64,000 bases of DNA. Source: Gracilibacteraceae bacterium. GTDB lineage: Bacteria > Bacillota > Desulfitobacteriia > Desulfitobacteriales > Syntrophobotulaceae. Positions 1-8,566 of this stretch are shown here, piece by piece. The stretch lies in assembly GCA_031266805.1 (NCBI GenBank), contig JAISAH010000015.1, forward strand, positions 19,717 through 83,716. Direction: 5' to 3'. How positions within the stretch are numbered: the stretch's first letter is position 1; each line of letters begins with the position of its first letter. A model generated the notes under the pieces. That model ran no database searches, was not told the origin of the DNA, and saw only the letters and a list, made by a program, of their open reading frames with translations. A program made the position numbers and the translations under genes.

Positions 1-1
1 C

Positions 2-814
2 GGTACGGTAAACGATCTGTGGATGAGCGGCGCGCGGCCGCTGTATCTCTCCGCCGGTTTTGTTTTGCAGACGGGGCTGGAATCGTCGCTGCTGGAGCGC
101 GTCGTGGATTCCATGGCTGAGGCGGCGCGGGCGGCGGGCGTCAAAATCGTGGCTGGCGACACGAAAGTCGTCGAAAACATGGGGGACGATCCGGCGGGAC
201 TTTTCATCAACACGGCCGGCATCGGCTGCCGGCGATGGGCGATCACGCCCGGAGCGGCCAACGTGCGGGCGGGCGACGCCGTCGTTCTGAGCGGGCCGCT
301 GGGGAATCATCAGGCCGCCGTCCTTTCGCGCCGGCTGGGCCTGGTGAACGCAATCACGAGCGATTGCGCCGACCTCGGCCCGCCGGCGGAGGCGCTCTTG
401 TCCGGCGGCGTGCGTTTGCGGGCGCTGCGTGACGTGACGCGCGGAGGGCTGGCGACCGTGCTGAATGAAATAGCGGCCGCGGCGGGGCTGCGGATCGAGG
501 CGGAAGAAAAAGAGATCCCCGTGGATGAGGAAGTGGAGAAACTTTGCGGGCTGCTGGGCCTTGATCCGCTTTATATGGCCAACGAAGGCAAGTTCGTTTG
601 TGTCGTCGCGGCGGCGGACACGGAAAAAACTCTGGCCTTGCTTCGCGCTTTTCCTCTGAGCGCCCGGGCGGCGCGCGTCGGCTGGGTCCAGGCGCCGCCG
701 GCCGCGGACGCGGATCTGCCGGGCGCGGACCCGCCGGTGATTCTGCGCACGGCGCTGGGGGGGCGGCGGATCCTGGACGCGCTCTATGGAGAAGGATTGC
801 CGCGGATTTGCTAA
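2..814 (+). CDS. hypE: HypE, carbamoyl dehydratase for [NiFe]-hydrogenase CN ligand synthesis (5' partial)
   Basis: HypE dehydrates the thiocarboxamide that HypF places on its C-terminal cysteine, giving the thiocyanate from which the Fe-CN ligands of [NiFe] hydrogenases are made. The reading frame is open from base 2, so the N-terminus lies outside the window; the first visible residues, [17 protein letters not shown], match the conserved AIR-synthase-like nucleotide-binding part. A second glycine-rich segment ([13 protein letters not shown]) and the NEGKFVC stretch are typical. The protein ends in PRIC, the diagnostic HypE tail carrying the modified Cys, so the 3' end is intact. It implies a [NiFe] hydrogenase elsewhere in the genome. 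cysS follows about 50 bases downstream. Confidence 0.93.
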   Translation, partial: GTVNDLWMSGARPLYLSAGFVLQTGLESSLLERVVDSMAEAARAAGVKIVAGDTKVVENMGDDPAGLFINTAGIGCRRWAITPGAANVRAGDAVVLSGPLGNHQAAVLSRRLGLVNAITSDCADLGPPAEALLSGGVRLRALRDVTRGGLATVLNEIAAAAGLRIEAEEKEIPVDEEVEKLCGLLGLDPLYMANEGKFVCVVAAADTEKTLALLRAFPLSARAARVGWVQAPPAADADLPGADPPVILRTALGGRRILDALYGEGLPRIC

Positions 815-863
815 AACAGCTGCCCGACTCGGCTTTTGGGCGGCGACTAAGGGAGGGGAACAG

Positions 864-2282
864 GTGATTCGGCTTTATAACACGATGACCCGCCGGAAAG
901 AGGAGTTTGTGCCGCGGGAGGCCGGCAAGGCGGCTATATACGCTTGCGGCCCCACGGTTTACAATTATTTCCATTTGGGGAACGCGAGAATGCTGGTCGT
1001 TTTTGATATGATCCGGCGATACCTTACCTGGCGGGGGTTTGAGGTCAATTATGTCCAAAATTTTACGGATATTGACGATAAGATAATCGCCCGCGCGCGG
1101 GAAGAAGGATGCGCAACGGAGGCGCTGGCCGCGAAATACATCGAGGCTTATTTTGCCGACGCCGCCGCGCTGCGCGTGCAAAAAGCCGCGGCGCACCCCA
1201 AGGCGACGGAAAATATAGCGGAGATGCTGGATATCATCCGCGTACTTATGGAAAAAGGGCTGGCCTACGCGGCGGAGGGAGACGTTTATTACGCCGTTGA
1301 CCGTTTCGCCGGTTACGGCAAACTTTCTGGGCGAACGCCGGACGATATGACCGCCGGGGCCCGGGTCGACCCAAATCCCCGCAAGCGCGGCCCGATGGAT
1401 TTTGCCCTGTGGAAAAAAGCGAAAGCAGGGGAGCCGCTTTGGCCGAGTCCCTGGGGCGAGGGCCGTCCGGGCTGGCATATCGAATGTTCCGCTATGGCGC
1501 TCAAATATCTGGGCCCGTCGTTTGATATCCACGGCGGCGGCGGCGACCTTATTTTTCCTCATCATGAAAACGAAATAGCGCAGACGGAAGGCTATCTGGA
1601 CGGGAAAGCCATGGCTCGTTACTGGATGCATAACGCTTTTATCACAGTCGATCAGGAGAAAATGTCCAAGTCGGAAGGGAATTTTTTCCTGGTGCGGGAT
1701 CTGCTGAAAAAATGGAGCGGCGACGTCGTGCGGTTTTATTTGCTGGGGACCCATTATCGCAGTCCGCTCGATTTTGACGAGGAAAAACTGGTCATGGCGG
1801 CCAAGGGGCTGGAACGCCTGAAAACAGCTTGGCGGCTGGCTGAGGAAGCCGCCGGCCGGCCGGGGGAGACGAAGATGGATCTGAGCGAGACGGCAGCGGC
1901 GGCGCGGCGGGCGTTTACCGAGGCGATGGACGATGATTTTAACTCGGCCCAGGCCTATGCCGCGCTGTTTGATTTGGCGCGCGATATCAACACGGCGGTG
2001 GCGGCGGGAGACGCTCACCCGGCGGCGCTGCGGGAAGCGGCGGACACGCTGCGCGAGCTGGCGGCGGTTTTAGGTCTGGTCATAGCGCCGGAGGAGGCGG
2101 AGACGGCGGGGGCGGAAGGCGAAAAATTCGCCGCTCTCATGGCGCTGATCATCGATATCCGCGCCGCGGCCCGGGCCCAAAAAGATTGGCTGACGGCGGA
2201 TCTGATCCGGGATCGTTTGAAGGAGGCCGGACTGGTGATCGAGGACACGCCTCAGGGCGCGCGCTGGTATCTGGCGCCGTGA
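864..2282 (+). CDS. cysS: Cysteinyl-tRNA synthetase
   Basis: Class I aminoacyl-tRNA synthetase charging tRNA-Cys in the cytoplasm. I start it at GTG 864 behind GGGAGGGGAA (851-860), which gives the standard N-terminus [15 protein letters not shown]; an upstream in-frame ATG at 786 lies inside hypE and adds residues without family resemblance. Cys28 (zinc ligand), the HIGH-type motif HLGN (residues 37-40) and KMSKS (about 266-270) are all present, as is the ECS segment supplying another zinc ligand. At 472 residues it has normal length. Its TGA overlaps the GTG start of mrnC, so the two are translationally coupled. Confidence 0.97.
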   Translation: MIRLYNTMTRRKEEFVPREAGKAAIYACGPTVYNYFHLGNARMLVVFDMIRRYLTWRGFEVNYVQNFTDIDDKIIARAREEGCATEALAAKYIEAYFADAAALRVQKAAAHPKATENIAEMLDIIRVLMEKGLAYAAEGDVYYAVDRFAGYGKLSGRTPDDMTAGARVDPNPRKRGPMDFALWKKAKAGEPLWPSPWGEGRPGWHIECSAMALKYLGPSFDIHGGGGDLIFPHHENEIAQTEGYLDGKAMARYWMHNAFITVDQEKMSKSEGNFFLVRDLLKKWSGDVVRFYLLGTHYRSPLDFDEEKLVMAAKGLERLKTAWRLAEEAAGRPGETKMDLSETAAAARRAFTEAMDDDFNSAQAYAALFDLARDINTAVAAGDAHPAALREAADTLRELAAVLGLVIAPEEAETAGAEGEKFAALMALIIDIRAAARAQKDWLTADLIRDRLKEAGLVIEDTPQGARWYLAP

Positions 2283-2662
2283 ATGAGGATAGCGCCGGCT
2301 GGCGCGGCTACAATGTTTTGGCTCTGGCCTGGCTGGGCGACGCCGTTTTTGAGTTATGGGTGCGCGAACGCTTGCTGACAAGCGGCGCCGCGGCCAAAGC
2401 CGACGAACTGCATACGCGGGCGGTGGCGCTTGTCCAGGCCAAAAATCAGGCGGAGCTGATCCTGCGCCTGCAGCCGCTTTTGACGGAAGAAGAAACTTAT
2501 GTATGCCGGCTCGGACGCAACGCCGGCGGCCGGCGCCCGCAGGGCGCGGATCTTCTCACTTACCGGCGCGCGACGGCGCTGGAGGTTTTGGTCGGCTATT
2601 GGCATGTCACCGGGCAGAAGACCCGGTTGGCGGAAATGTTGGAGAATATGGCATGGAAGTAA
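2279..2662 (+). CDS. mrnC: Mini-ribonuclease III, 23S rRNA maturation
   Basis: Mini-III is the Firmicutes RNase III-like enzyme without a dsRNA-binding domain; it trims 23S rRNA precursor ends. The conserved start of the catalytic domain is visible as [16 protein letters not shown] (residues 13-28, with the catalytic Asp), followed by the HTRA segment and a C-terminal [15 protein letters not shown] helix. The length of about 127 residues fits the family. I chose GTG 2279, which overlaps the cysS stop (GTGA); longer in-frame starts are buried in cysS. The order cysS-mrnC is the usual Firmicutes order (cysS-yazC in Bacillus), which supports the call. It overlaps thyX by 10 bases. Confidence 0.92.
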   Translation: MNEDSAGWRGYNVLALAWLGDAVFELWVRERLLTSGAAAKADELHTRAVALVQAKNQAELILRLQPLLTEEETYVCRLGRNAGGRRPQGADLLTYRRATALEVLVGYWHVTGQKTRLAEMLENMAWK

Positions 2663-3324
2663 ATCTGATTTCATATACGCCGGAACCGGAAAAGGTCGTA
2701 GCCGCCGCCGCCCGGCTCTGTTATTCCGCCGCGGCCGTGCCGGAACTCTTGGAGGGGCTGGGCCCGGATGAAACCGTCCGGCTGGTAAAAAAACTGTATG
2801 AGATGGGGCACTTGTCCACATTTGAGCATGTCAGTTTTCAGTTTTCCGTGGACGGGGTTTCCCGCGCGTTATCGCATCAGCTGGTGCGGCACCGTATTGC
2901 CAGCTATTCCCAAAGATCGCAGCGCTATGTGCGGGAAACAGGGTTTCGCTATGTGGCGCCGCCTTCCGTGCGGGAAAATCCGGAAGCGCTCAGGAGATTT
3001 CAGGCGGCGATGGAGTATTTGCAGGCGGGTTACGCGGCGCTGCTGGCGGAAGTGCCGGCGGAGGACGCGCGCTATATTCTGCCTAACGCCTGTGTGACTT
3101 CTTTGCTGGTTACCATGAACGCGCGGGCGCTGCTCCATTTCTTTGAGCTGCGCACCTGCACCCGGGCGCAGTGGGAGATCCGGGAAATGGCCTGCCAAAT
3201 GCTGGAGATGGCGCGCGAGGTCGCTCCGGCGCTGTTTCACTTGGCCGGTCCCGCCTGCGAATCGAAGGGATTTTGTCCGGAAGGCGAGTTGAGCTGTAAA
3301 AAAAATGGCGCAAAACACCGATAA
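2653..3324 (+). CDS. thyX: Flavin-dependent thymidylate synthase ThyX
   Basis: ThyX methylates dUMP to dTMP using methylene-tetrahydrofolate, FAD and NADPH. The signature RHRX7S motif is seen as RHRIASYSQRS around residues 79-89, followed by QRYV. The C-terminal half carries the conserved ELRTCTRAQWEIRE segment. ATG 2653 lies inside the end of mrnC and gives [16 protein letters not shown], a typical N-terminus; the protein is 223 residues, normal for the family. It shares 20 bases with rlmB, continuing a chain of overlapping genes (cysS-mrnC-thyX-rlmB) that is probably one operon. ThyX draws on the same folate one-carbon pool that the downstream methyltransferase clusters would fill. Confidence 0.97.
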   Translation: MEVNLISYTPEPEKVVAAAARLCYSAAAVPELLEGLGPDETVRLVKKLYEMGHLSTFEHVSFQFSVDGVSRALSHQLVRHRIASYSQRSQRYVRETGFRYVAPPSVRENPEALRRFQAAMEYLQAGYAALLAEVPAEDARYILPNACVTSLLVTMNARALLHFFELRTCTRAQWEIREMACQMLEMAREVAPALFHLAGPACESKGFCPEGELSCKKNGAKHR

Positions 3325-4066
3325 AGATATACTGTGCGGACGCAACGCGGTGCTGGAACTCCTGCGTTCCGGGCGGGAGATCCATAAACTGTGGCTGAAA
3401 AGCGGAAGCGGGCGGAACAATGATATTCGCCGGGCGGCGGCGGAGCGGGGCATTCCTGTGCAAAACGCGGATGAGGCGGCTCTGTCCCGGCTGACCGGCG
3501 CCGCCCGTCATCAAGGGGTGGCGGCTTGGACCGCCGCCGTGGAATACGCGGATGTGGACGATATTTTAGCCGCCGCGGCCGCCGGGGGAGAAGAGGCGTT
3601 TATCGTCGCTCTGGATGAGGTGGAAGACCCGCAGAATCTGGGAGCGATTTTGCGCAGCGCCGAAGGGATGGGAGTACACGGCGTACTCATTCCTAAACGC
3701 CGCAGCGCGGGTCTGACGGCGGCTGTGGCCCGGGCCGCCGCCGGAGCGATGGAATATGTACCGGTGGCGCGGGTGGGCAATATGGCGCGGACTTTAGCGC
3801 TTTTGAAGGAACAGGGCTTATGGATCACCGGCGCGGAACAGGACGGCGCGCCGATCGCCGGCGCCGATCTGACCGGCCCCCGCGCGCTGGTGCTGGGCGG
3901 GGAGGATAAAGGTCTGGGGCATACGGTCCGCGCCGCCTGTGACGAAATAGTGGCGCTGCCGCTGCTGGGGCGCGTATCGTCTTATAATGTCAGCGCCGCC
4001 GCCGCTATTTTCATGTATGAGACCCGCAGGCAAAGAACGGCCGCCGCGAAGCGGGATGGATCCTGA
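3305..4066 (+). CDS. rlmB: 23S rRNA (guanosine-2'-O)-methyltransferase RlmB, TrmH family
   Basis: SPOUT-fold methyltransferase expected to methylate G2251 of 23S rRNA. Residues 1-80 form the substrate-binding domain beginning DKDILCGRNAVLELL; the catalytic knot domain has DEVEDPQNLGAILRSAEG, the SAM-binding loop LGGEDKGLG and motif 3, LPLLGRVSSYNVSAAAAIF. Family members more often read SLNVS in motif 3, here SYNVS, a mild variation. The length of 253 residues is normal. ATG 3305 overlaps the end of thyX. The call is RlmB rather than a tRNA TrmH because of the N-terminal domain and the cysS-mrnC neighbourhood where rlmB usually lies. Confidence 0.93.
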   Translation: MAQNTDKDILCGRNAVLELLRSGREIHKLWLKSGSGRNNDIRRAAAERGIPVQNADEAALSRLTGAARHQGVAAWTAAVEYADVDDILAAAAAGGEEAFIVALDEVEDPQNLGAILRSAEGMGVHGVLIPKRRSAGLTAAVARAAAGAMEYVPVARVGNMARTLALLKEQGLWITGAEQDGAPIAGADLTGPRALVLGGEDKGLGHTVRAACDEIVALPLLGRVSSYNVSAAAAIFMYETRRQRTAAAKRDGS

Positions 4067-4103
4067 TTTAAATTCCTTAGATTTTTGAAAAAATTCGGTT
4101 TTC

Positions 4104-4146
4104 TTACCATGCGCTAAGTGTTTTTGTCTCTCGCCTTTGTTATGAT
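4104..4146 (+). promoter_or_regulatory. Dehalobox-like operator and -10 element upstream of rdhBA
   Basis: TTACC-ATGC-GCTAA (4104-4117) is an interrupted inverted repeat closely resembling the dehaloboxes bound by CprK-type regulators (consensus about TTAAT-N4-ATTAA). A TATGAT hexamer at 4141-4146 predicts transcription starting near 4153, placing the operator centre near -42, the usual class II position for CRP/FNR activators. No good -35 is present, as expected for an activator-dependent promoter. The regulator is probably RdhK (6081-6779). Confidence 0.7.
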
Positions 4147-4184
4147 AAAGCGGTAATCAGCCAAATCATGCGGGAGGTGAAGCA

Positions 4185-4502
4185 ATGGGCGTGTTTCTGA
4201 TGTTTATCGCCGGGATGATCTTCCTGGCCGGTGTTCTCTTCGTTCGCCCCAAGGTCAAGACCAAGACTGCCGCGCAAAACGCCGCCGTCTGGATCCTGTA
4301 TGTCTTGTGGTACGGCATAACGCTCATCGGAGTTTCTTTCGTCTACATCAACGCCGGCGTCGGCCATGTAAAAGCGACGAGTACGGCCATTTTCCTCTTT
4401 CTGGGCCTATCCATCGTTCTGGCCGTTATTCTGGCCCGAGTCCTGGGCTTGCTCGGCGTCAGGAAAACCCCGGGCTCCGGTTCCGCCGCTCAGGAATCGT
4501 AA
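4185..4502 (+). CDS. rdhB: RdhB, reductive dehalogenase membrane anchor
   Basis: Small hydrophobic protein of 105 residues with three predicted membrane helices: residues 2-20, about 34-56 and about 66-88. Size, topology and position directly before a reductive dehalogenase identify it as the B subunit that anchors RdhA on the outer face of the membrane. ATG 4185 has a strong GGGAGGTGA site. The order B before A matches cprBA of Desulfitobacterium rather than pceAB. The cytoplasmic tail after helix 3 is short and rich in Gly and Ser. Anchors of this family diverge strongly, so the call rests on context and topology more than on sequence motifs. Confidence 0.85.
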   Translation: MGVFLMFIAGMIFLAGVLFVRPKVKTKTAAQNAAVWILYVLWYGITLIGVSFVYINAGVGHVKATSTAIFLFLGLSIVLAVILARVLGLLGVRKTPGSGSAAQES

Positions 4503-4537
4503 CTTATCACGACGAGGGGAAAAGGAGAGGATTTTTT

Positions 4538-5890
4538 ATGCCACCTGAGAAGAACATTGCCGCTCGGCAGGAGAAACAGCCTTCCGCCATGAGCCGGCGC
4601 AATTTCCTGAAAGCCGGCGCGGCGGCGGCTATGTCCGCCGGACTGGCGGGAACTCTGGGCGCCAAACCGCTGGCGGCGGCGCAGACAACCTCCGGCGCCG
4701 GTTATGTAAAATCCAAGCTGCATTCGAGGATTGATTACGGCGGCGCCACCGTCCGCTATGTGGAACACAATGACCAGTGGCTCGGCACCAGTCAGATCCT
4801 CGGCGCGGTGAAACAATACCACGAAGCGGATCAGGGTTTCTATATGGCTAATCGGGGCAAGTACACCCAAGAAGCGCAGGATTGTTTTTACCACTATCAT
4901 TTTGTCATGAAGCACCCCTTCAACAACGCCATCGCCACCTTTGCCATGTCGCTGATGCCGGATCAGATGGTCAGCGGCACGCCGGCGGCGGAAAAAATTC
5001 CCATTCCGGATCCGGAGCAGATGACACAGCATATCAAGGACTGCGCTTATTTTCTCCGCGCCGACGAGGTCGGGGTCGGCAGGATGCCGGAGTATGGCTA
5101 CTACAGCCATAAAGCGCCCAGCCAAGACGATCTGCTGAGAGACGACCTTTCGAATTCCGTTCCGGTCACGGAAAGACTGCCTTATGTCGTCGTCGTCATG
5201 GTCGACCAGCATCTGGAGACCATGCTGGCTTCCACCGGCTATGACGGCATCAGCGCCGCCCAGTCCATGCGTTCCTACCATACGACCGGCGTTATTTCCG
5301 TAATCCTGGCGGATTATATCCGTAAATTGGGCTACAACGCCCGGGCCCATCACTTCACGAACTATGCGGCGGTCATGCCTCCTCTGACTATAGCCGCCGG
5401 TCTGGGCGAACTGTCCCGCACCGGCGACTGCACGGTGCATCCGCGCTTGGGTTTCCGGCATAAAGTCGCGGCCGTGACGACTGATATGCCGTTGGTTCCG
5501 GATAAGCCCATCGACTTCGGACTGCTGGATTTTTGCCGCGTCTGCGCCAAATGCGCGGAGAACTGTCCCTCAGAGGCTATCACTTTTGACCGGGACATGG
5601 TGGAGTATAACGGCTATCTGCGCTGGAACAGCGACTTCCGGAAATGTACTGAATTTCGTGTTACCAACTCGGAAGGCTCATCCTGCGGCCGCTGCATGAA
5701 AGTATGTCCCTGGAACTCCAAGGAAGACTCTTGGTTCCACACGGCCGGCACCTGGATCGGCAGCAAGGGCGAGGCTTCGGCCTCACTCCTGAAAAACATC
5801 GACGATATCTTCGGCTACGGCGACGAACAGATCGAAAAGTACCACTGGTGGCTGGACTGGCCGGAACGGTACGGCCCGCCGCAGCACTAA
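4538..5890 (+). CDS. rdhA: Reductive dehalogenase catalytic subunit RdhA
   Basis: Corrinoid- and iron-sulfur-dependent enzyme that removes halogen from organohalides as terminal electron acceptors on the outer face of the membrane. The 450-residue protein has a twin-arginine signal (SRRNFLK, R20-R21) followed by an Ala-rich hydrophobic stretch. Near the C-terminus are the two ferredoxin-type motifs expected of the family: C333-x2-C336-x2-C339-x3-C343-P, and C370 with C383-x2-C386-x3-C390-P-W. ATG 4538 follows AAAGGAGAGG. Like most RdhA it lacks a DxHxxG corrinoid motif. The substrate cannot be deduced from sequence. An intact frame, Tat signal and all eight Cys suggest it is functional. Confidence 0.96.
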   Translation: MPPEKNIAARQEKQPSAMSRRNFLKAGAAAAMSAGLAGTLGAKPLAAAQTTSGAGYVKSKLHSRIDYGGATVRYVEHNDQWLGTSQILGAVKQYHEADQGFYMANRGKYTQEAQDCFYHYHFVMKHPFNNAIATFAMSLMPDQMVSGTPAAEKIPIPDPEQMTQHIKDCAYFLRADEVGVGRMPEYGYYSHKAPSQDDLLRDDLSNSVPVTERLPYVVVVMVDQHLETMLASTGYDGISAAQSMRSYHTTGVISVILADYIRKLGYNARAHHFTNYAAVMPPLTIAAGLGELSRTGDCTVHPRLGFRHKVAAVTTDMPLVPDKPIDFGLLDFCRVCAKCAENCPSEAITFDRDMVEYNGYLRWNSDFRKCTEFRVTNSEGSSCGRCMKVCPWNSKEDSWFHTAGTWIGSKGEASASLLKNIDDIFGYGDEQIEKYHWWLDWPERYGPPQH

Positions 5891-5922
5891 ACCTATAATA
5901 AACAAGGCGCAGGGCAATAATT

Positions 5923-5982
5923 CTGCTCAATGCTCAATAACCCTCGGGACAAAATGTCTCAAGGGTTATTGTCGCAGAGCAG
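5923..5982. other. Extended stem-loop between rdhA and rdhK
   Basis: An inner perfect inverted repeat CAATAACCCT / AGGGTTATTG (5935-5944 and 5962-5971) has a partly paired inner part and outer arms CTGCTC / GAGCAG (5923-5928, 5977-5982). No U-run follows on the plus strand, so it is not a classical intrinsic terminator, though it may end or stabilise the rdhBA message. Its right arm overlaps the -35 element of the predicted rdhK promoter. Confidence 0.7.
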
Positions 5983-5997
5983 CCATTCCGCTATAAT
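5969..5997 (+). promoter_or_regulatory. Sigma-A-type promoter of rdhK
   Basis: TTGTCG (5969-5974), a 17-base spacer and TATAAT (5992-5997) make a good vegetative promoter with a start near 6004, about 77 bases before the rdhK ATG. The -35 lies in the right arm of the preceding stem-loop. No dehalobox is seen here, consistent with constitutive expression of the regulator. Confidence 0.65.
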
Positions 5998-6080
5998 ATA
6001 TACATTGCTGGCAAGTCAGGAACCGGTCTTCAGCTAACTAAGCCTCATTCTGATCGAAGCGTTAACTGGAGGAGATTCAC

Positions 6081-6779
6081 ATGGGAGACGACGCCGCAAG
6101 GATCATTCCGGAAATACTCATCCCCGAGTCATTTTATTCCGTCGAGGGTCTGGAAAAATACCTGCACCTGGGGCAGACGCGGGAATTCCGCAAGGGCGAG
6201 GTCATACTGGCTCAGGGCGTCCCCAACAACTCCATGCTGTATGTGCAGTCTGGCTGTCTTTCGGTGAACATGTGCAACGAGGACGGCGACAATAAATTCA
6301 TGTTCCTTATCTGTGAACGTTCCATCGGCATGTCAGTATTTCTCAGTGAACTGCACGAACTATTGATTACGGCGACTGAGGCCGCGCGTCTTTGTTTCTT
6401 CACGATGGAACAGGCGCTGGAGATTTTCCGGCAGGACGAGCAGATCATGCTGGACGTGCTGCAGAATATCCTGAGCAAAGTCTATTATTTCATGGCCCAA
6501 TCCCGGGATCTGAACTTTTCCCGGCCCTCGACCCGAATCTTCCGGCTGCTGTACAATCTGGCCCTGACCGAAGGGCGCTTGGAAAACGGCGTTCAGGTCG
6601 TCAGGACACGCCTGACCCAAAAAGCAATCGGAGAAATAACCGGCGCCCATTATGTCACGGTCAGCAAATTGTTCAATTATCTGGAAAAGCATGAGATCCT
6701 GACGAAGCACAAGGACAGGATCTGTATTTACGACATGGTCCGCCTGAAAAGTTTGATCAATGAAGTGATTGAATATTAA
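6081..6779 (+). CDS. rdhK: RdhK/CprK, CRP-FNR family regulator of the dehalogenase locus
   Basis: CRP/FNR-type activator of 232 residues. The N-terminal cyclic-nucleotide-like beta barrel (about 20-120; REFRKGEVILAQGVPNNSMLYV) would bind the halogenated ligand in CprK homologues. A long dimer helix follows, then a C-terminal winged helix with LTQKAIGEITGAHYVTVSKLFNYL (about 178-201) as helix-turn-helix. There is no FNR-type N-terminal Cys cluster, so direct oxygen sensing through an iron-sulfur centre is unlikely. ATG 6081 follows CTGGAGGAG. Two dehalobox-like palindromes in the locus, before rdhB and before rdhC, are its probable targets. Which compound it senses is unknown. Confidence 0.9.
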   Translation: MGDDAARIIPEILIPESFYSVEGLEKYLHLGQTREFRKGEVILAQGVPNNSMLYVQSGCLSVNMCNEDGDNKFMFLICERSIGMSVFLSELHELLITATEAARLCFFTMEQALEIFRQDEQIMLDVLQNILSKVYYFMAQSRDLNFSRPSTRIFRLLYNLALTEGRLENGVQVVRTRLTQKAIGEITGAHYVTVSKLFNYLEKHEILTKHKDRICIYDMVRLKSLINEVIEY

Positions 6780-6784
6780 ACCCC

Positions 6785-6829
6785 CTTTAGCACATGCTAA
6801 AGACAAACGTGCCGAATCGTGATATAAAT
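6785..6829 (+). promoter_or_regulatory. Perfect dehalobox palindrome and -10 element upstream of rdhC
   Basis: CTTTAGC-ACAT-GCTAAAG (6785-6802) is a perfect inverted repeat with 7-base arms, containing the dehalobox-like core TTAGC-N4-GCTAA. TATAAA at 6823-6828 predicts a start near 6835, so the operator centre is at -41.5. A second hexamer, TATAAT at 6836-6841, is also available. This would let RdhK drive rdhC and the downstream chaperonin genes separately from rdhBA. Confidence 0.75.
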
Positions 6830-6860
6830 AGTTGATATAATCCGTCGGGAGAGAGCTGCC

Positions 6861-8138
6861 GTGAAAAAAGTTCTGCCCTTTGTCGCTGTCATTGCGCTTA
6901 TCGCTGCGCTTGTCTATGCTCAAACCGTCCATAAGATGGATCAGGAAACGGTGCTGGGCTATTACCGGGAACTGCTGCCGGAAGCCGTGAGTTTCGAGCC
7001 GTTAAGCGATCGGGTCGCGGCGGCTTGGGACTCATCCGGTTCCGTCGCCGCCTATGTCGGCGTCAGCTCCTATGTGGGCTACGGCGGTCCGCTGCTCGTG
7101 GGCGCCGTCGTGCGTCCGGACGGCTTGCTGGAAAAACCTGTAATATTAGAGAGCAAAGAAACGCCGTCTTATTTGACCAAGATCGAGCGGGAAGGATTTT
7201 ACCGGCAGTTTGCTGTACTTAGGGCCGACGCGGCGCTGACGCCGGGGTTTGACGTGGACACGGTGAGCGGCGCGACACTTTCGACCCGCGCCATAGTTCT
7301 CAGCGTCGCTGACGTGGCGCATACAGCCGCGATTCAAGGACTGGGCCTCACGCCGCAAAAAGCCGATATGCCCTGGCAGATCGGCGCCGCGGAGTTTGCC
7401 GCCGCCGCTTTGTTCGCTCTGAGCCTTCTCGCTTCAAAAATAAAGGCGCTGGCGAAACAGCGCCTTGTCCTGCTGGGCCTGAGCATCGTCGTCCTGGGTT
7501 TTTGGCTGAACCGCTCTCTGAGCCTCGCGCAGTTTCAGGCGGCTCTCCTAGGATTTTTCCCGAATATCGCCCAAAACCTCCTCTGGTACATCGTGCTGCT
7601 CGGGGTCCTTTTCCCTGCCGCTGCCTTGGGTAAAAACCTTTATTGTCAGTACGCCTGCCCCTTTTGCGGCTTGCAGGAACTGGCCCACAAACTCAGCCGC
7701 CTTGATCTGCCGGTGGGGCGGCTGATGAGGCTGGTTCGCCCGGGGCGCAGCGTCTTGCTTTTCGCGGCGCTTTTCCTCGGCTTTCTTTCCCTCAATCCCT
7801 CCAGCGCCAGCTTTGAACCTTTTGGCACGATCTTTGGCTTGAACGGCGAGAGCTTCAACTGGTATCTCCTGTTTGTCATGCTGGTGGCCGGCTTCTTTTT
7901 CCGGCGCTTCTGGTGTCATGTTTTCTGCCCGGCCGGCGCTTTCCTGGATATTCTGGCCTCTTGGCGCCGGCGGCTCGGCCGTAAACTGGCGGGCAAGCCG
8001 GCTCAGACCGCGGCAAAACCGGCTCAGGCCGCGCCGGATCGCAGACTTACAAAAGCGCAGTTTTTCTTTATCGGTGTGTACCTCATCGGTCTTGGCGTCG
8101 TAGTCTGGACGGTGTGGGCGACTATCAACGCAGTTTGA
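6861..8138 (+). CDS. rdhC: RdhC, NosR/NirI-like membrane flavoprotein
   Basis: Polytopic membrane protein of 425 residues. After an N-terminal signal-anchor helix comes an outward-facing FMN_bind domain with DTVSGATLST, Thr139 being the predicted site of covalent FMN attachment. At least five further hydrophobic segments follow, with two CX3CP motifs (CQYACPFCG near 263, CHVFCPAGA near 352). This is the CprC/PceC architecture; proposed roles are electron transfer to RdhA or regulation. GTG 6861 is the start, behind GGGAGAGAG. A short Ala/Pro/Lys-rich repeat (AQTAAKPAQAAP) lies before the final helix. The dehalobox upstream supports RdhK control. Confidence 0.9.
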   Translation: MKKVLPFVAVIALIAALVYAQTVHKMDQETVLGYYRELLPEAVSFEPLSDRVAAAWDSSGSVAAYVGVSSYVGYGGPLLVGAVVRPDGLLEKPVILESKETPSYLTKIEREGFYRQFAVLRADAALTPGFDVDTVSGATLSTRAIVLSVADVAHTAAIQGLGLTPQKADMPWQIGAAEFAAAALFALSLLASKIKALAKQRLVLLGLSIVVLGFWLNRSLSLAQFQAALLGFFPNIAQNLLWYIVLLGVLFPAAALGKNLYCQYACPFCGLQELAHKLSRLDLPVGRLMRLVRPGRSVLLFAALFLGFLSLNPSSASFEPFGTIFGLNGESFNWYLLFVMLVAGFFFRRFWCHVFCPAGAFLDILASWRRRLGRKLAGKPAQTAAKPAQAAPDRRLTKAQFFFIGVYLIGLGVVVWTVWATINAV

Positions 8139-8155
8139 TTTGGGAGGGAACCGGC

Positions 8156-8566
8156 ATGCCGCTGACTATTTTCCGGGAGATAATACTGAAACAGATCGTC
8201 ACCGAGAGCTCTATCGAAACCGCGCGCGGCCAGATCCTCGCGCAGCTGGAAGATTTAAACCGGGAGCAGGAAGCCTTCAAAGCGCATAAAGACAAGACGC
8301 TGACGGAGATCACGCTGAAAGGCGCCGAGGCGCAGCAATTGACGCTGGCCCGGGAGAAATTCGACGTCCAGATCACCCAGTTCAATCTGCAGCGGGATGA
8401 ACTCAGGCGCAATATGATGACGCTGGGTGAACTCAAGGTCGGGGAAGAACGAGTCGTCGGCTCCGTGGAAGGTCCTTGCGAGGTCAAGGTAGGCGACCGC
8501 CTGGATCAGGCTACCCAGGCCGAGATCATCCTTAAAGACGGCGTGATCGTCGAGATCAGGCCTTGA
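8156..8566 (+). CDS. YlqD-like coiled-coil protein in the dehalogenase locus
   Basis: 136-residue soluble protein of unknown function. It begins with a short beta segment (LTIFREIILKQIVTE), continues as a long charged helix likely to form a coiled coil (about 20-95), and ends in a small domain (KVGEERVVGSVEGPCEVKVGD then IILKDGVIVEIRP). This layout, and the ending KDGVIVEIRP, recall the Firmicutes YlqD family (PF11068), which has no assigned function. It does not look like the trigger factor (PceT/CprT) found in related loci. Its stop overlaps the TTG start of the first chaperonin gene, so the products are coupled; an accessory folding role is an inference from position. Confidence 0.55.
   Translation: MPLTIFREIILKQIVTESSIETARGQILAQLEDLNREQEAFKAHKDKTLTEITLKGAEAQQLTLAREKFDVQITQFNLQRDELRRNMMTLGELKVGEERVVGSVEGPCEVKVGDRLDQATQAEIILKDGVIVEIRP

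Noticed and set aside
354..2018. Long minus-strand frame of 554 codons opposite hypE and cysS
   Set aside because: It reads opposite two well-identified genes, its product is Arg/Pro-rich with no recognisable domain, and long antisense frames are common in GC-rich DNA.
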